DNA from: Rhodospirillales bacterium
GTDB lineage: Bacteria; Pseudomonadota; Alphaproteobacteria; Micavibrionales; UBA2020
Assembly: GCA_023266795.1 (NCBI GenBank)
Contig: JAHFPI010000027.1
Span: 2,715-13,551 of the forward strand
Length of the DNA: 10,837 bases
Direction: 5' to 3'
Positions 1-7,156 of the stretch are shown here, in pieces. A model generated the notes under the pieces. It did not search any database and was not told where the DNA came from. It was given only the letters and a program-made list of their open reading frames with translations. The position numbers and the translations under genes were made by a program. Each line of letters opens with the position of its first letter. Position 1 is the first letter of the stretch.

Positions 1-19
1 ATGACATGCCCAAACCCCA

Positions 20-44
20 TTTAATCAAACCCCGTTTGATTAAA
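20..44. repeat. Perfect 11-bp inverted repeat with CCC loop
   Basis: Positions 20-30 (TTTAATCAAAC) and 34-44 (GTTTGATTAAA) are exact reverse complements separated by three C residues. The repeat lies about 60 bases past the stop of the ABC transporter gene on the minus strand, so it could be the 3' hairpin of that transcript. The stem is AT-rich and no clear T tract follows, so it is not a typical Rho-independent terminator. It could also be an operator for a gene beyond the left edge. The rest of 1-105 shows no gene. Confidence 0.5.
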
Positions 45-105
45 TTGCCTGAACAGCAGGCGCAATAGATTCCGGCTAAAAGAACCGGGTTTCCACACGG
101 GGATA

Positions 106-1899
106 CTATTCGCCTTCCGTCAGAATATCCGCATCGTGCCGCTGGTATAGCCGCGCGTAATAGCCGTGTTTCTCCAGCAGTTCCTGATGCGTGCCGGTTT
201 CGACGATCCGGCCTTGATCCATGACGATGATCCGGTCGTAGCCCTGGATGGTGGAGATGCGGTGGGCGATGGCCAGCACCGCGCGCCCCTTGGTCAGCTC
301 TTCGAGGGCTTTCTGCACAAGATGCTCCGTCTCGTTGTCGAGCGAGCTGGTGGCTTCGTCGAGCAGCACGATCCGCGCATCCGCCAGCAGCGCCCGCGCG
401 ATTGCGATGCGCTGGCGTTCGCCGCCGGAAAGCTTGATGCCCAGTTCCCCGACCAGCGTTTCATAGCCGTGCGGCAGGGTTTCGATCAGGTCGGCGATCT
501 GCGCCATGGCCGCCGCCTTTTTGATCTGCTCCGGCGTGGCGTCATGGTGGGAATAGGCGATATTTTCGGCGAGGCTGCGGTGGAAAAGGACGGGCTCCTG
601 CGAGACGAGGGCCATCTGGCGGCGCAGGTCGGGCAGGTCGGCGTCCTCGATGTTGATGCCGTCGATGCTGATGGTGCCCTGCTGCGGGGTGTAGTAGCGG
701 TGCAGCAGCTTGAACAGCGTGCTCTTGCCGCTGCCGGTTTTCCCGACCAGCGCGACTTTCTCGCCGGGCTGTATTTCAAGGTTGAAGTCCTCGATCGCGT
801 TCTTGGTCTGGCCCGAATACCTGAACGTCACGTCCTCGAATTTGAGGGAAAAATTCGGGAAGCCGGACACATCCGTTTTGGCAAGATTGGCGATCAGCGG
901 CTTGCGGTTCTTCCAGGTCACGACTTCCTCGAGGTCATTGACGGATTCGATGATTTCGCGGAGGCGGTTGCCGATGCCGTCGAGATAATCCGCCATCACG
1001 CGCTGGTTCATCAGGACGAACATCACGTCGCCGGCGGAAAACTTACCCTCGCTCCAGTAATAGGCGGCGATGACGCCGGCGGCAAAGCGCCCGATGTTGA
1101 TGACCACGTTCTGGCTCAGGGCCAGCATATTGGCGCGGATCCACGCGGTGCGCGCCGCCGTGGCGAAGCGGTTGGCGGCGGTTTGGATGCGGACGTATTC
1201 GTGCGTTTCGGCGCCGGACGCTTTCACGGCGGCGTAGCCCGTCACGCTGTCGGCGATGGTGCCGCCGAGGCGGCTGTCCTCGTCGGCATAAACCCTGTTT
1301 TTCGGCGCGACGTATTTGAGGCTGATGAATACGCTGAAGGCCGTGAAGATGATGGCATAAATAATCAGCGCGCCCGCAATCACGGGGGACTTTTGCCACG
1401 CGAGGAAGATGCTGCCGATGACGGCGATAAAGGCCGGCCAGAATTCGTAGCACAGCGTATCGAAGATGCGGTGCGCCGCCGAGCGCCCGCGCTTGATCGC
1501 CGTGACGATCGAGCCGGCGAACGTGTTGGTGTGCCATTCCGTCTCGAAGCTGTGGACGTAGCGGACGGAATCCGCCGCGATCTCGGCATGGACGCGGGTG
1601 TCGGTATAGCAGTTGATGAAATGCGCGGTGCGGGTGACGATATGGGCGAAGATGCTCAGGCTCACGAGCGTCAGGATGGGCCAGAGAATTTTCTCGAGGC
1701 TGCGCGTGTGCAGTTCCGCCGCCGCCGTATTGACGAACCACGCCCAGACCAGCGGCGTCATGACGTTGACCACCGCCGCCAGCGACATGCAGAAAAACGC
1801 CCCGAAAACCAGCCCCGGCGTTTTGCCGAAGTGGTCCTTGAGGAACGTGTACACCTCCGAAGCGCGGGGAGGCTGACGTTTTCTTTGATGATGGGGCAT
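106..1899 (-). CDS. ABC exporter half-transporter, MsbA/ABCB-like (fused membrane and ATPase domains)
   Basis: This 597-aa protein has the fused layout of type IV ABC exporters, which work as dimers in the inner membrane. The N-terminal half (about 28-330) holds hydrophobic segments near 31-58, 71-92, 150-170, 172-195 and 263-283. The ATPase half (about 350-590) carries Walker A GKTGSGKST (386-394), Q-loop Q434, signature LSGGERQR (490-497), Walker B IVLLDEATS (510-518, catalytic E515) and H-loop H546. All nucleotide-binding motifs are intact, so it should be active. Length is close to that of MsbA-type transporters (about 580). The start at 1899 gives a basic N-terminus (PHHQRKRQ) before the first helix; the upstream Shine-Dalgarno is weak. 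It diverges from the kdsD-lpt operon, so lipid A or another envelope lipid is a plausible substrate, but substrates cannot be read from such sequences and a drug or peptide exporter is equally possible. Confidence 0.9.
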   Translation of the reverse strand: MPHHQRKRQPPRASEVYTFLKDHFGKTPGLVFGAFFCMSLAAVVNVMTPLVWAWFVNTAAAELHTRSLEKILWPILTLVSLSIFAHIVTRTAHFINCYTDTRVHAEIAADSVRYVHSFETEWHTNTFAGSIVTAIKRGRSAAHRIFDTLCYEFWPAFIAVIGSIFLAWQKSPVIAGALIIYAIIFTAFSVFISLKYVAPKNRVYADEDSRLGGTIADSVTGYAAVKASGAETHEYVRIQTAANRFATAARTAWIRANMLALSQNVVINIGRFAAGVIAAYYWSEGKFSAGDVMFVLMNQRVMADYLDGIGNRLREIIESVNDLEEVVTWKNRKPLIANLAKTDVSGFPNFSLKFEDVTFRYSGQTKNAIEDFNLEIQPGEKVALVGKTGSGKSTLFKLLHRYYTPQQGTISIDGINIEDADLPDLRRQMALVSQEPVLFHRSLAENIAYSHHDATPEQIKKAAAMAQIADLIETLPHGYETLVGELGIKLSGGERQRIAIARALLADARIVLLDEATSSLDNETEHLVQKALEELTKGRAVLAIAHRISTIQGYDRIIVMDQGRIVETGTHQELLEKHGYYARLYQRHDADILTEGE

Positions 1900-1960
1900 G
1901 AAAAAATCTTTAAAATCAGCTAGTTTGGGCAGAAAGCACTTTGCCCTCCGGCGCGTACCT

Positions 1961-1980
1961 TGTCAATAAATAAATTGACA
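1961..1980. promoter_or_regulatory. TGTCAAT-N6-ATTGACA palindrome with divergent TTGACA hexamers
   Basis: A 7-bp perfect inverted repeat (1961-1967 and 1974-1980) around AAATAA sits in the AT-rich gap between the divergent ABC exporter and kdsD genes. Each arm holds a perfect -35 consensus TTGACA facing outward: 1975-1980 on plus and 1966-1961 on minus. The plus hexamer is followed by GCTAAT at 1996-2001 (spacing 15) as a fair -10. The minus hexamer has only a weak -10 (CAAAGT at spacing 17). It could be a pair of overlapping divergent promoters, an operator, or both. The remainder of 1900-2085 shows no gene. Confidence 0.45.
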
Positions 1981-2085
1981 TAAATATATGAATTTGCTAA
2001 TTATCTGCGCGTGTTATACAAGATCCCTCGTCACGCTAGTGCGCGCCGCCGGGATGGCAGTATAAGTATAAAAAAGGGTGAACCC

Positions 2086-3087
2086 ATGACCATTGTGAAG
2101 CTTTCCGAAGCCGGCCCGAAAACGGGCCTCTCCACCGCCATCCGGGTGCTGGAAACCGAAGGCAAGGCGCTGCTGGAGCTGTCGCGTTTCCTGAACGACG
2201 GTTTTTTGCAGGCCGTTGAAATGATCTCCACCGCCGAGGGGCGTGTGGTGGTGACGGGCATGGGTAAGAGCGGGCACATCGGCAAGAAAATCGCCGCCAC
2301 TTTCGCCTCGACCGGCACACCCGCTTTTTTCGTGCATCCGGCGGAAGCCAGCCACGGCGACATGGGCATGATCGTGCGGGGCGACATCGTCCTCGCGCTG
2401 TCCAATTCCGGCGAGGCGAAAGAGCTGAACGACCTGATCGAATACACCCGCCGCTTCGCTATTCCGCTGATCGGCGTCACCAGCCGCCCGGCGTCCACGC
2501 TGGCGACGCGCGCCGACATCACGCTGCTGCTGCCGCCCTGCCCGGAAGCCTGCCCGAACGGCCTCGCGCCCACCACCTCGACCACGCTGACGCTGGCGCT
2601 GGGCGACGCGCTGGCCGTGACGCTGCTGGAGAAAAAAGGCTTCAGCGAAAAAGATTTCAAGGTGTTCCATCCCGGCGGCAAGCTCGGCCAGCAACTGATG
2701 AAAGTGTCCGAGATCATGCATAAGGGCGAGCAGGTTCCGCTCGCTTCCGAAAATGTTCCCGTCTCCGAGGCCATCGCCATCATCAGCGCCAAGGGTTTCG
2801 GCTGTATCGGGCTGACCGACGCGCAGGGGCTGCTGACGGGGATCATCACCGACGGCGATATTCGCCGCAAGCTCAGCGCCGACATCCTGACCAAGACCGC
2901 CAAGGACATCATGACCCGCAATCCGAAAACCGCCCCCGCCGACGCGCTGGTGGCGGAAGCGATGGCGATGATGAACGACCTGAAAAACACCTTCCGCAAA
3001 ATCACCTGCCTCTTGGTGGTGGATACGGCGGGCAAGCCCGTCGGCCTGCTGCATATCCATGACTGCCTGCGGGCGGGCTTCGCGTGA
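2086..3087 (+). CDS. kdsD: Arabinose-5-phosphate isomerase (KpsF/GutQ family)
   Basis: The enzyme interconverts ribulose 5-phosphate and D-arabinose 5-phosphate, the first committed step to Kdo, the sugar joining lipid A to the LPS core; it is cytoplasmic. The 333-aa product matches the family length (328 in E. coli). A SIS sugar-phosphate domain covers about 40-180, with GMGKSGHIGKK at 58-68, SNSGE at 106-110 and HPGGKLGQ at 195-202. K61, E113 and H195 align with the residues usually named as catalytic. Two CBS domains follow (about 207-263 and 273-330). I chose ATG 2086 because AAGGG (2074-2078) sits 7 bases upstream; the frame is open back to a GTG at 2011, but that extension is basic, low in quality and lacks a ribosome site. 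The end overlaps lptC by GTGA. KpsF and GutQ paralogues share this fold, but the lpt context supports kdsD. Confidence 0.95.
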   Translation: MTIVKLSEAGPKTGLSTAIRVLETEGKALLELSRFLNDGFLQAVEMISTAEGRVVVTGMGKSGHIGKKIAATFASTGTPAFFVHPAEASHGDMGMIVRGDIVLALSNSGEAKELNDLIEYTRRFAIPLIGVTSRPASTLATRADITLLLPPCPEACPNGLAPTTSTTLTLALGDALAVTLLEKKGFSEKDFKVFHPGGKLGQQLMKVSEIMHKGEQVPLASENVPVSEAIAIISAKGFGCIGLTDAQGLLTGIITDGDIRRKLSADILTKTAKDIMTRNPKTAPADALVAEAMAMMNDLKNTFRKITCLLVVDTAGKPVGLLHIHDCLRAGFA

Positions 3088-3722
3088 CTTTTACCAACTA
3101 CACCCCGCGCCGCCTGCAGACCTTTGGCCGGGGGCATTCCTGGTTTGTCTGGACGCTGAAGTTCATCCTGCCGCTGATCGCGCTGGCGATTGTCGGCATC
3201 CTGATTACGCGTCTCTCCGTGACGCCGCAGCAGCCGCTGGCCACGCTGCCCAAGGAGGAAAAAACCACGCCCGGCCAGATCGAGCTGATACAGGCAAAAT
3301 ACGAAGGCATGGACGAGCAGGGCCGCCCTTATACCGTGACCGCCGATAAAGCCGTCCGCGCCATGAATGCGCCGGACAGCGTGCTGTTTGACAATCCGGT
3401 CGCCGACATCACGTTGCAGGACAAGACATGGGTCGCCGTCAAGGCGAAGAACGGCTCTTTCGACCACAAGGCCGAGCGCCTGACGCTGAAGGACGACGTG
3501 ACGGTCTTTCACGACAGCGGCTACGAGATGCATGCACAGGATCTGCAGATCAACCTGAAACAAAAAACCGCCGTTACCGGCCTGCCGGTGAACGCGCAGG
3601 GGCCGATGGGCACCATCACGGCGGCGAGCCTGTCCGTGGAGGATCAGGGCGACCTGATCGTATTCGGCGGCCCCGCCACGCTGACATTTTTCAAACTCTC
3701 CTTCAAAAAGGAGCGCGGATGA
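3084..3722 (+). CDS. lptC: LPS export protein LptC
   Basis: LptC is a bitopic inner-membrane protein that receives LPS from the LptBFG transporter and passes it to LptA. The 212-aa product shows one membrane segment at about 21-42 after a short basic cytoplasmic tail, then a periplasmic beta-rich domain (about 65-205) with the repeating alternation seen in LptC/OstA folds (for example YTVTADKAVRA at 83-93). E. coli LptC is 191 aa, so the length fits. The GTG start at 3084 overlaps the kdsD stop as GTGA, which implies coupled translation; the stop overlaps lptA as ATGA. Sequence conservation in this family is low, so the call rests on topology, size and position between kdsD and lptA-lptB. In E. 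coli kdsC lies between kdsD and lptC; it is absent here. Confidence 0.88.
   Translation: MTFTNYTPRRLQTFGRGHSWFVWTLKFILPLIALAIVGILITRLSVTPQQPLATLPKEEKTTPGQIELIQAKYEGMDEQGRPYTVTADKAVRAMNAPDSVLFDNPVADITLQDKTWVAVKAKNGSFDHKAERLTLKDDVTVFHDSGYEMHAQDLQINLKQKTAVTGLPVNAQGPMGTITAASLSVEDQGDLIVFGGPATLTFFKLSFKKERG
3708..3713 (+). promoter_or_regulatory. Ribosome binding site of lptA
   Basis: AAGGAG lies 5 bases before ATG 3719, inside the last codons of lptC. It is one of the best Shine-Dalgarno matches in the window. It matters because it fixes the lptA start upstream of the inserted repeat, so the repeat is translated rather than sitting in a leader. Confidence 0.75.
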
Positions 3723-4630
3723 AGAAGGCTTTTCTTATTTTAATCTGTCGCCATCCCCGCGCAGGCGGGGATCCGGCCCGCGCGCAGCGCTTTTATAAAG
3801 GTCGTCTTGCGTCGACGGACCAGACCCCCGCCTGCGCGGGGGTGGCGATATTTATAGCTCTGTTTATTTTAAACAGCGCAGCCTTTGCCGCAACACCCGT
3901 AGCCTCTGCTTCTGGCCAGCCGGTCGCGATTTCCGCCGCAAAATCGCTGGAATGGAACCGCAAGGCTAAAACCTATACCGCCCGCAAGGACGTTGTCGTG
4001 ACGCAGGGCGTGCTGCGGATCACCAGCGACACGCTAACCGCCCGTTATAACGACGATCAGGGTATGACGGATATTTCCACGCTGGAGGCGGACGGCCATG
4101 TGACGATCACGTCACCCCCTTATGTCGCCACCGGCGAACATGCGGTCTATGACGTCAAAACCGGCAACGCGGTGATGACCGGCAATAACCTGAAAATCAC
4201 CACCGGCGACGACGTGCTGACGGCGCGGGAAAAGATCGAGTTTTTCGGCGCGGAAAACAAAATGACCGCGACCGGACAGGCGACGGCGGTGCGCGGCGCG
4301 GATGTGCTGACGGCGGAGGCGCTGAACGCCTATTTCGTAAAGGACGCTACGGGTAAAATGACTGCCGATAAAATCACCGGCGCGGGCCATATTACTCTCA
4401 AAACCGCCAAGGAAACGGCCACGGGGGACAACGGCGTCTACAATATACCGGCGCAGACCGCCGTGCTGACCGGAAAAGTGCGGATTCTCCAGGGCGAGAA
4501 CTGGCTGGAAGGCACCCGCGCCGACGTTGACATGGTGACCGGAATTAGCCGATTATCAGGGGCGGGCAATGCCGAGACCGAGGGCCGCGTAAAAGGCATG
4601 TTTTTTCCAAAGCAGGAAGGCCAGAAATAG
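3719..4630 (+). CDS. lptA: LPS transport periplasmic protein LptA, signal peptide split by a repeat element
   Basis: LptA forms the periplasmic bridge that carries LPS from LptC to LptD. The 303-aa product has an OstA-type domain (about 65-285) of repeated short beta units such as YTARKDVVVTQG and ATGEHAVYDVKTGNAVMTGN. ATG 3719 is well supported: AAGGAG at 3708-3713 lies 5 bases upstream and the codon overlaps the lptC stop (ATGA). The N-terminus is odd. MKKAFLILI begins like a signal peptide, is interrupted at about residues 10-43 by an Arg/Gly/Pro-rich stretch encoded by a REPIN-like element, then resumes as the hydrophobic IFIALFIL and an AFA cleavage site after residue 57. The predicted mature part is about 246 aa, longer than E. 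coli LptA (about 158). A later start at GTG 3842 would avoid the insert but lacks positive charge and a well-spaced ribosome site. Confidence 0.88.
   Translation: MKKAFLILICRHPRAGGDPARAQRFYKGRLASTDQTPACAGVAIFIALFILNSAAFAATPVASASGQPVAISAAKSLEWNRKAKTYTARKDVVVTQGVLRITSDTLTARYNDDQGMTDISTLEADGHVTITSPPYVATGEHAVYDVKTGNAVMTGNNLKITTGDDVLTAREKIEFFGAENKMTATGQATAVRGADVLTAEALNAYFVKDATGKMTADKITGAGHITLKTAKETATGDNGVYNIPAQTAVLTGKVRILQGENWLEGTRADVDMVTGISRLSGAGNAETEGRVKGMFFPKQEGQK
3748..3848. repeat. REPIN-like element 1, in frame within lptA
   Basis: This 101-bp element has 26-bp inverted terminal arms at 3748-3773 and 3823-3848 that agree at 24 of 26 positions. Each arm is itself a small hairpin: CCCCGC-GCAG-GCGGGG (3755-3770) on the left and CCCCCGC-CTGC-GCGGGGG (3825-3842) on the right. 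Two inverted self-complementary arms around a spacer is the REPIN (paired REP) layout. It begins about 27 bases after the lptA start and is open in the lptA frame, coding CRHPRAGGDP at the left and TPACAGV at the right. It resembles the two intergenic elements at 5408 and 7738 but has GCAG instead of GAAA in the hairpin loop and a different spacer. No transposase gene is in the window. Confidence 0.85.
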
Positions 4631-5397
4631 TGACGACGGGAACAAAATCAGCCGAGCCGAAACTTATCTCCAGCCCGCCGGGGCTGGTGGTGGAGCATCT
4701 GATGAAGCGCTACAAGCGCCGCCCCGTGCTGCGTGACGTATCGCTGACCGTCAAACGCGGCGAGGCGGTCGGGCTGCTGGGGCCGAACGGCGCGGGCAAG
4801 ACCACCTGTTTTTATATCGTCACCGGCCTGATCGACGGCGACAGCGGCACCATCTCTCTCGACGGCAAGGACATCACCCGCCTGCCGATGTACCGCCGCG
4901 CCCGCATGGGCATCGGCTACCTGCCGCAGGAATCATCGATCTTTCGCGGCCTGAACGTGGAGGACAACATCCGCTCCGTCCTGCAGGTCGTCGAGGAAGA
5001 CTATCACCGCCGCGAACATATGCTGGAGGAGCTGCTGGCCGAATTTTCCATCAGCCACCTGCGCCTGACCCCCGCCATTGCGTTGTCCGGCGGAGAGCGC
5101 CGCCGCGTGGAAATCGCGCGGGCGCTGGCTTCGCATCCGCATTTCATCCTGCTCGACGAGCCGCTGGCGGGCATCGACCCGATCGCGGTCGCCGACATCC
5201 GCGACCTCGTCAAGCACCTGAAAAACCGCAATATCGGCGTGCTGATCACCGATCATAACGTCCGGGATACGCTGGATATTGTCGACCGCGCCTATATCCT
5301 GCACGGCGGCCAGGTGCTGATGGAGGGCAAACCCTCCGAGATCGTTGCCCATAAGGACGTCCGCCGCGTCTATCTCGGCGAAAAGTTCAGTTTGTAA
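4630..5397 (+). CDS. lptB: LPS export ABC ATPase LptB
   Basis: LptB is the cytoplasmic ATPase of the LptB2FG complex that extracts LPS from the inner membrane. The 255-aa product is a stand-alone nucleotide-binding domain with Walker A GPNGAGKTT (51-59), Q-loop Q100, signature ALSGGERRR (151-159), Walker B FILLDEP (172-178, E177) and H-loop TDHN (H209). The wording around these motifs (YLPQESSIFRGL, EPLAGIDPIAV, TDHNVRDTL, RRVYLGEKF) is characteristic of LptB rather than of amino-acid importer ATPases. It starts with GTG overlapping the last base of the lptA stop; AGGAAGG at 4614-4620 is 9 bases upstream. About 15 extra N-terminal residues precede the conserved domain compared with E. coli (241 aa). 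LptF and LptG, its membrane partners, are not in the window and are usually encoded elsewhere. Confidence 0.97.
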   Translation: MTTGTKSAEPKLISSPPGLVVEHLMKRYKRRPVLRDVSLTVKRGEAVGLLGPNGAGKTTCFYIVTGLIDGDSGTISLDGKDITRLPMYRRARMGIGYLPQESSIFRGLNVEDNIRSVLQVVEEDYHRREHMLEELLAEFSISHLRLTPAIALSGGERRRVEIARALASHPHFILLDEPLAGIDPIAVADIRDLVKHLKNRNIGVLITDHNVRDTLDIVDRAYILHGGQVLMEGKPSEIVAHKDVRRVYLGEKFSL

Positions 5398-5407
5398 TAA
5401 AATAACC

Positions 5408-5490
5408 GTCACCCCTGCGAAAGCAGGGGCCCAGTTGGCGTTTTTTTTATCGTAAAGACCCGACTGGATCCCTGCTTTCGCAGGGACGAC
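5408..5490. repeat. REPIN-like element 2, between lptB and rpoN
   Basis: This 83-bp element has 28-bp inverted arms at 5408-5435 and 5463-5490, alike at 24 of 28 positions. The left arm forms CCCCTGC-GAAA-GCAGGGG (5412-5429), a 7-bp stem with a GAAA tetraloop; the right arm is its mirror with TTTC. The spacer contains T8 (5441-5448) and ends AAAGACCCG. Arms and spacer ends match element 3 at 7738, so the two are copies of one family. It starts 10 bases after the lptB stop and could form a strong mRNA hairpin separating the lpt genes from rpoN-hpf. The T tract is 11 bases from the hairpin, too far for a textbook terminator. No convincing promoter is visible in the rest of the gap (5491-5541). 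Confidence 0.88.
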
Positions 5491-5541
5491 AGGTTACATT
5501 TTTCCCCTAAAAATGCTATCCTTCGGACAGGGAGCATAGTC

Positions 5542-7071
5542 ATGGCGATTAACCAGCGGATGGATATAAAGCAGGGTCAGACCCTGAGCATGACGCCGCA
5601 GCTGCAGCAGGCGATCAAGCTGCTGCAATTGTCGAATCTTGAGCTGGCAGAATACATCGAAGCCGAACTGGAGAAAAATCCCCTGCTGGAGCGCGACGAT
5701 GGCCCCGCGCCGGAGCAGGCCGCAGGAGAGCAGGGCGAGCCGACGGAAACCTCCGTCATGGACAGCAGCTCTTCCGCCGCCGAAGACGCCTCTTCATCTG
5801 CGGAAGGCGGCAGCGGCGAGCGCGAGCTGGATACCGGCGAGGGCTTCAGCGAAAAATCGGGCGGCGGCGCGGCCGAGGACTACGATTATTCCCGCTCCAC
5901 CCTGTCCGGCGTCGGCGCGGGCGGCAACCTGAAGTTCGACGACAACGATTATAATTTTGAAGACAACATGGCCGCCACGGCCACGCTGCGCGACCACCTT
6001 CTCGACCAGATCCACCTCGATTTCACCGACAACAAGGAGCGCGCCATCGCCACGCTGATGGTCGATTATCTTGACGAGTCGGGGTATTTCCGTGCGCCCT
6101 TGCAGCCGCTGGCCGAGCGGCTGGGCTGCGACGTTGCGCGCATCGAAGGAATCCTTGCACGCTTGCAGCAGCTCGATCCCGCCGGCATTTTTGCCCGCAA
6201 CCTCAGCGAATGCCTGGCATTGCAGCTGCGCGAGCTGAACCGGCTTGATCCGGCCATGGAAAAGCTGCTGCAAAATCTCGATGTGCTGGCGAGCCACGAC
6301 CTGAAAAAACTGCGCACCCTTTGCGGCGTCGATGAGGAAGACCTGAAAGAGATGATTGGCGAGATCAAGTCGCTCGACCCGAAACCGGCGCTGAACTTCG
6401 ACCACTTCGTGTCGCAGACGGTCATTCCCGACGTGTTCATGAAGCCGCTGCCCAAAAGCAAAGGCGGCGGCTGGGCGGTGGAGCTGAACAGCGAGACCCT
6501 GCCGCGCGTGCTGGTCAACCAGACCTATTACGCCGAGATCAGCAAGAACGCCAAAGCCAAAAAAGACAAAGAATATCTGGCCGAACAGCTCAATACCGCC
6601 AACTGGCTGGTGCGGGCGATGGACCAGCGGGCGCAGACGATCATGAAAGTGGCGGGCGAGCTTATTTTGCAGCAGGAGGATTTTTTTAATTACGGCGTCG
6701 AATTCCTCAAGCCGCTGGTGCTGAAGGACATCGCCGAGATCATCGGCATGCACGAAAGCACCGTCAGCCGCGTCACCACCAATAAATACCTCGGCACGCC
6801 GCGCGGCGTGTTCGAGCTGAAATATTTTTTCAGCAGCGGCGTCTCCGGTTCGGACGGCGCGGCGGAATTCTCCTCGGAAGCCGTCAAGGCGCGGCTGAAA
6901 ACCCTGCTCGACGCCGAAGACCCCGCCGCCGTCCTGTCCGACGACGATCTGGTCGAGGCCCTGAAAAAGGCGGGAATCGACATTGCGCGCCGCACCGTCG
7001 CCAAATACCGCGAGGCTATGAAAATACCTTCCTCCGTCCAGCGCCGGAAGCTCAAGAATCAAGGAAAATAG
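5542..7071 (+). CDS. rpoN: RNA polymerase sigma-54 factor
   Basis: Sigma-54 directs RNA polymerase to -24/-12 promoters and needs AAA+ activators to open them. The 509-aa product has all expected regions. Region I (about 9-50) is Gln/Leu-rich, with KQGQTLSMTPQLQQAIKLLQ beginning at 10. A Ser/Gly/acidic linker (region II) spans about 51-145. The core-binding domain spans about 146-330. A helix-turn-helix (IAEIIGMHESTVSRVTTNKY) is at 397-416. The RpoN box ARRTVAKYRE at 482-491 contacts the -24 element. Start ATG 5542 follows AGGGAG (5529-5534) by 7 bases. Position between lptB and hpf is the common proteobacterial order. The gene gives no hint of the regulon; no activator gene or clear -24/-12 site was seen in the window. 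Confidence 0.98.
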   Translation: MAINQRMDIKQGQTLSMTPQLQQAIKLLQLSNLELAEYIEAELEKNPLLERDDGPAPEQAAGEQGEPTETSVMDSSSSAAEDASSSAEGGSGERELDTGEGFSEKSGGGAAEDYDYSRSTLSGVGAGGNLKFDDNDYNFEDNMAATATLRDHLLDQIHLDFTDNKERAIATLMVDYLDESGYFRAPLQPLAERLGCDVARIEGILARLQQLDPAGIFARNLSECLALQLRELNRLDPAMEKLLQNLDVLASHDLKKLRTLCGVDEEDLKEMIGEIKSLDPKPALNFDHFVSQTVIPDVFMKPLPKSKGGGWAVELNSETLPRVLVNQTYYAEISKNAKAKKDKEYLAEQLNTANWLVRAMDQRAQTIMKVAGELILQQEDFFNYGVEFLKPLVLKDIAEIIGMHESTVSRVTTNKYLGTPRGVFELKYFFSSGVSGSDGAAEFSSEAVKARLKTLLDAEDPAAVLSDDDLVEALKKAGIDIARRTVAKYREAMKIPSSVQRRKLKNQGK

Positions 7072-7093
7072 CCGTTTTTTGACCGCCGTTAAC

Positions 7094-7121
7094 TTGATTT
7101 TAAGGCGGGATGGGCTATAAG
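7094..7121 (+). promoter_or_regulatory. Candidate sigma-70 promoter of hpf
   Basis: In the 85-bp gap between rpoN and hpf, TTGATT (7094-7099) and TATAAG (7116-7121) are spaced by 16 bases and resemble -35 and -10 hexamers. This would give hpf a transcript separate from rpoN, about 30 bases before its ATG. No -24/-12 sigma-54 motif was seen here. Chance matches of this quality are common. Confidence 0.3.
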
Positions 7122-7156
7122 GGGGGTAACGAATCCCTAACAAAAAGGCGCATATC

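Noticed and set aside
166..1923. Plus-strand open frame of 585 codons opposite the ABC exporter
   Set aside because: It mirrors a gene with complete ABC motifs. Its product is Asp/Gly/Arg-rich with no recognisable fold, as expected for antisense frames in GC-rich DNA.
2011..2085. GTG start for kdsD at 2011
   Set aside because: The added 25 residues have no ribosome site and no family counterpart; ATG 2086 has AAGGG at a good distance.
2031..3563. Minus-strand open frame of 510 codons opposite kdsD and lptC, and another of 348 codons at 2014-3060
   Set aside because: Both overlap clear family members on plus; their translations are low-complexity and show no domains.
3428..3718. Upstream extension of the lptA frame back to 3428
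   Set aside because: This stretch overlaps lptC in another frame and its translation is Arg/Gly-rich noise. The strong ribosome site at 3708 and the ATGA overlap mark the real start.
5430..5448. Left arm of element 2 plus T8 as a terminator of lptB
   Set aside because: The T run is 11 bases beyond the hairpin, outside the usual adjacency, although some effect on transcription cannot be ruled out.
5494..5522. Promoter for rpoN with TTACAT and TATCCT at 17-base spacing
   Set aside because: The -35 matches the consensus at only two of six positions, so it is too weak to annotate, and rpoN may be read from the upstream operon.
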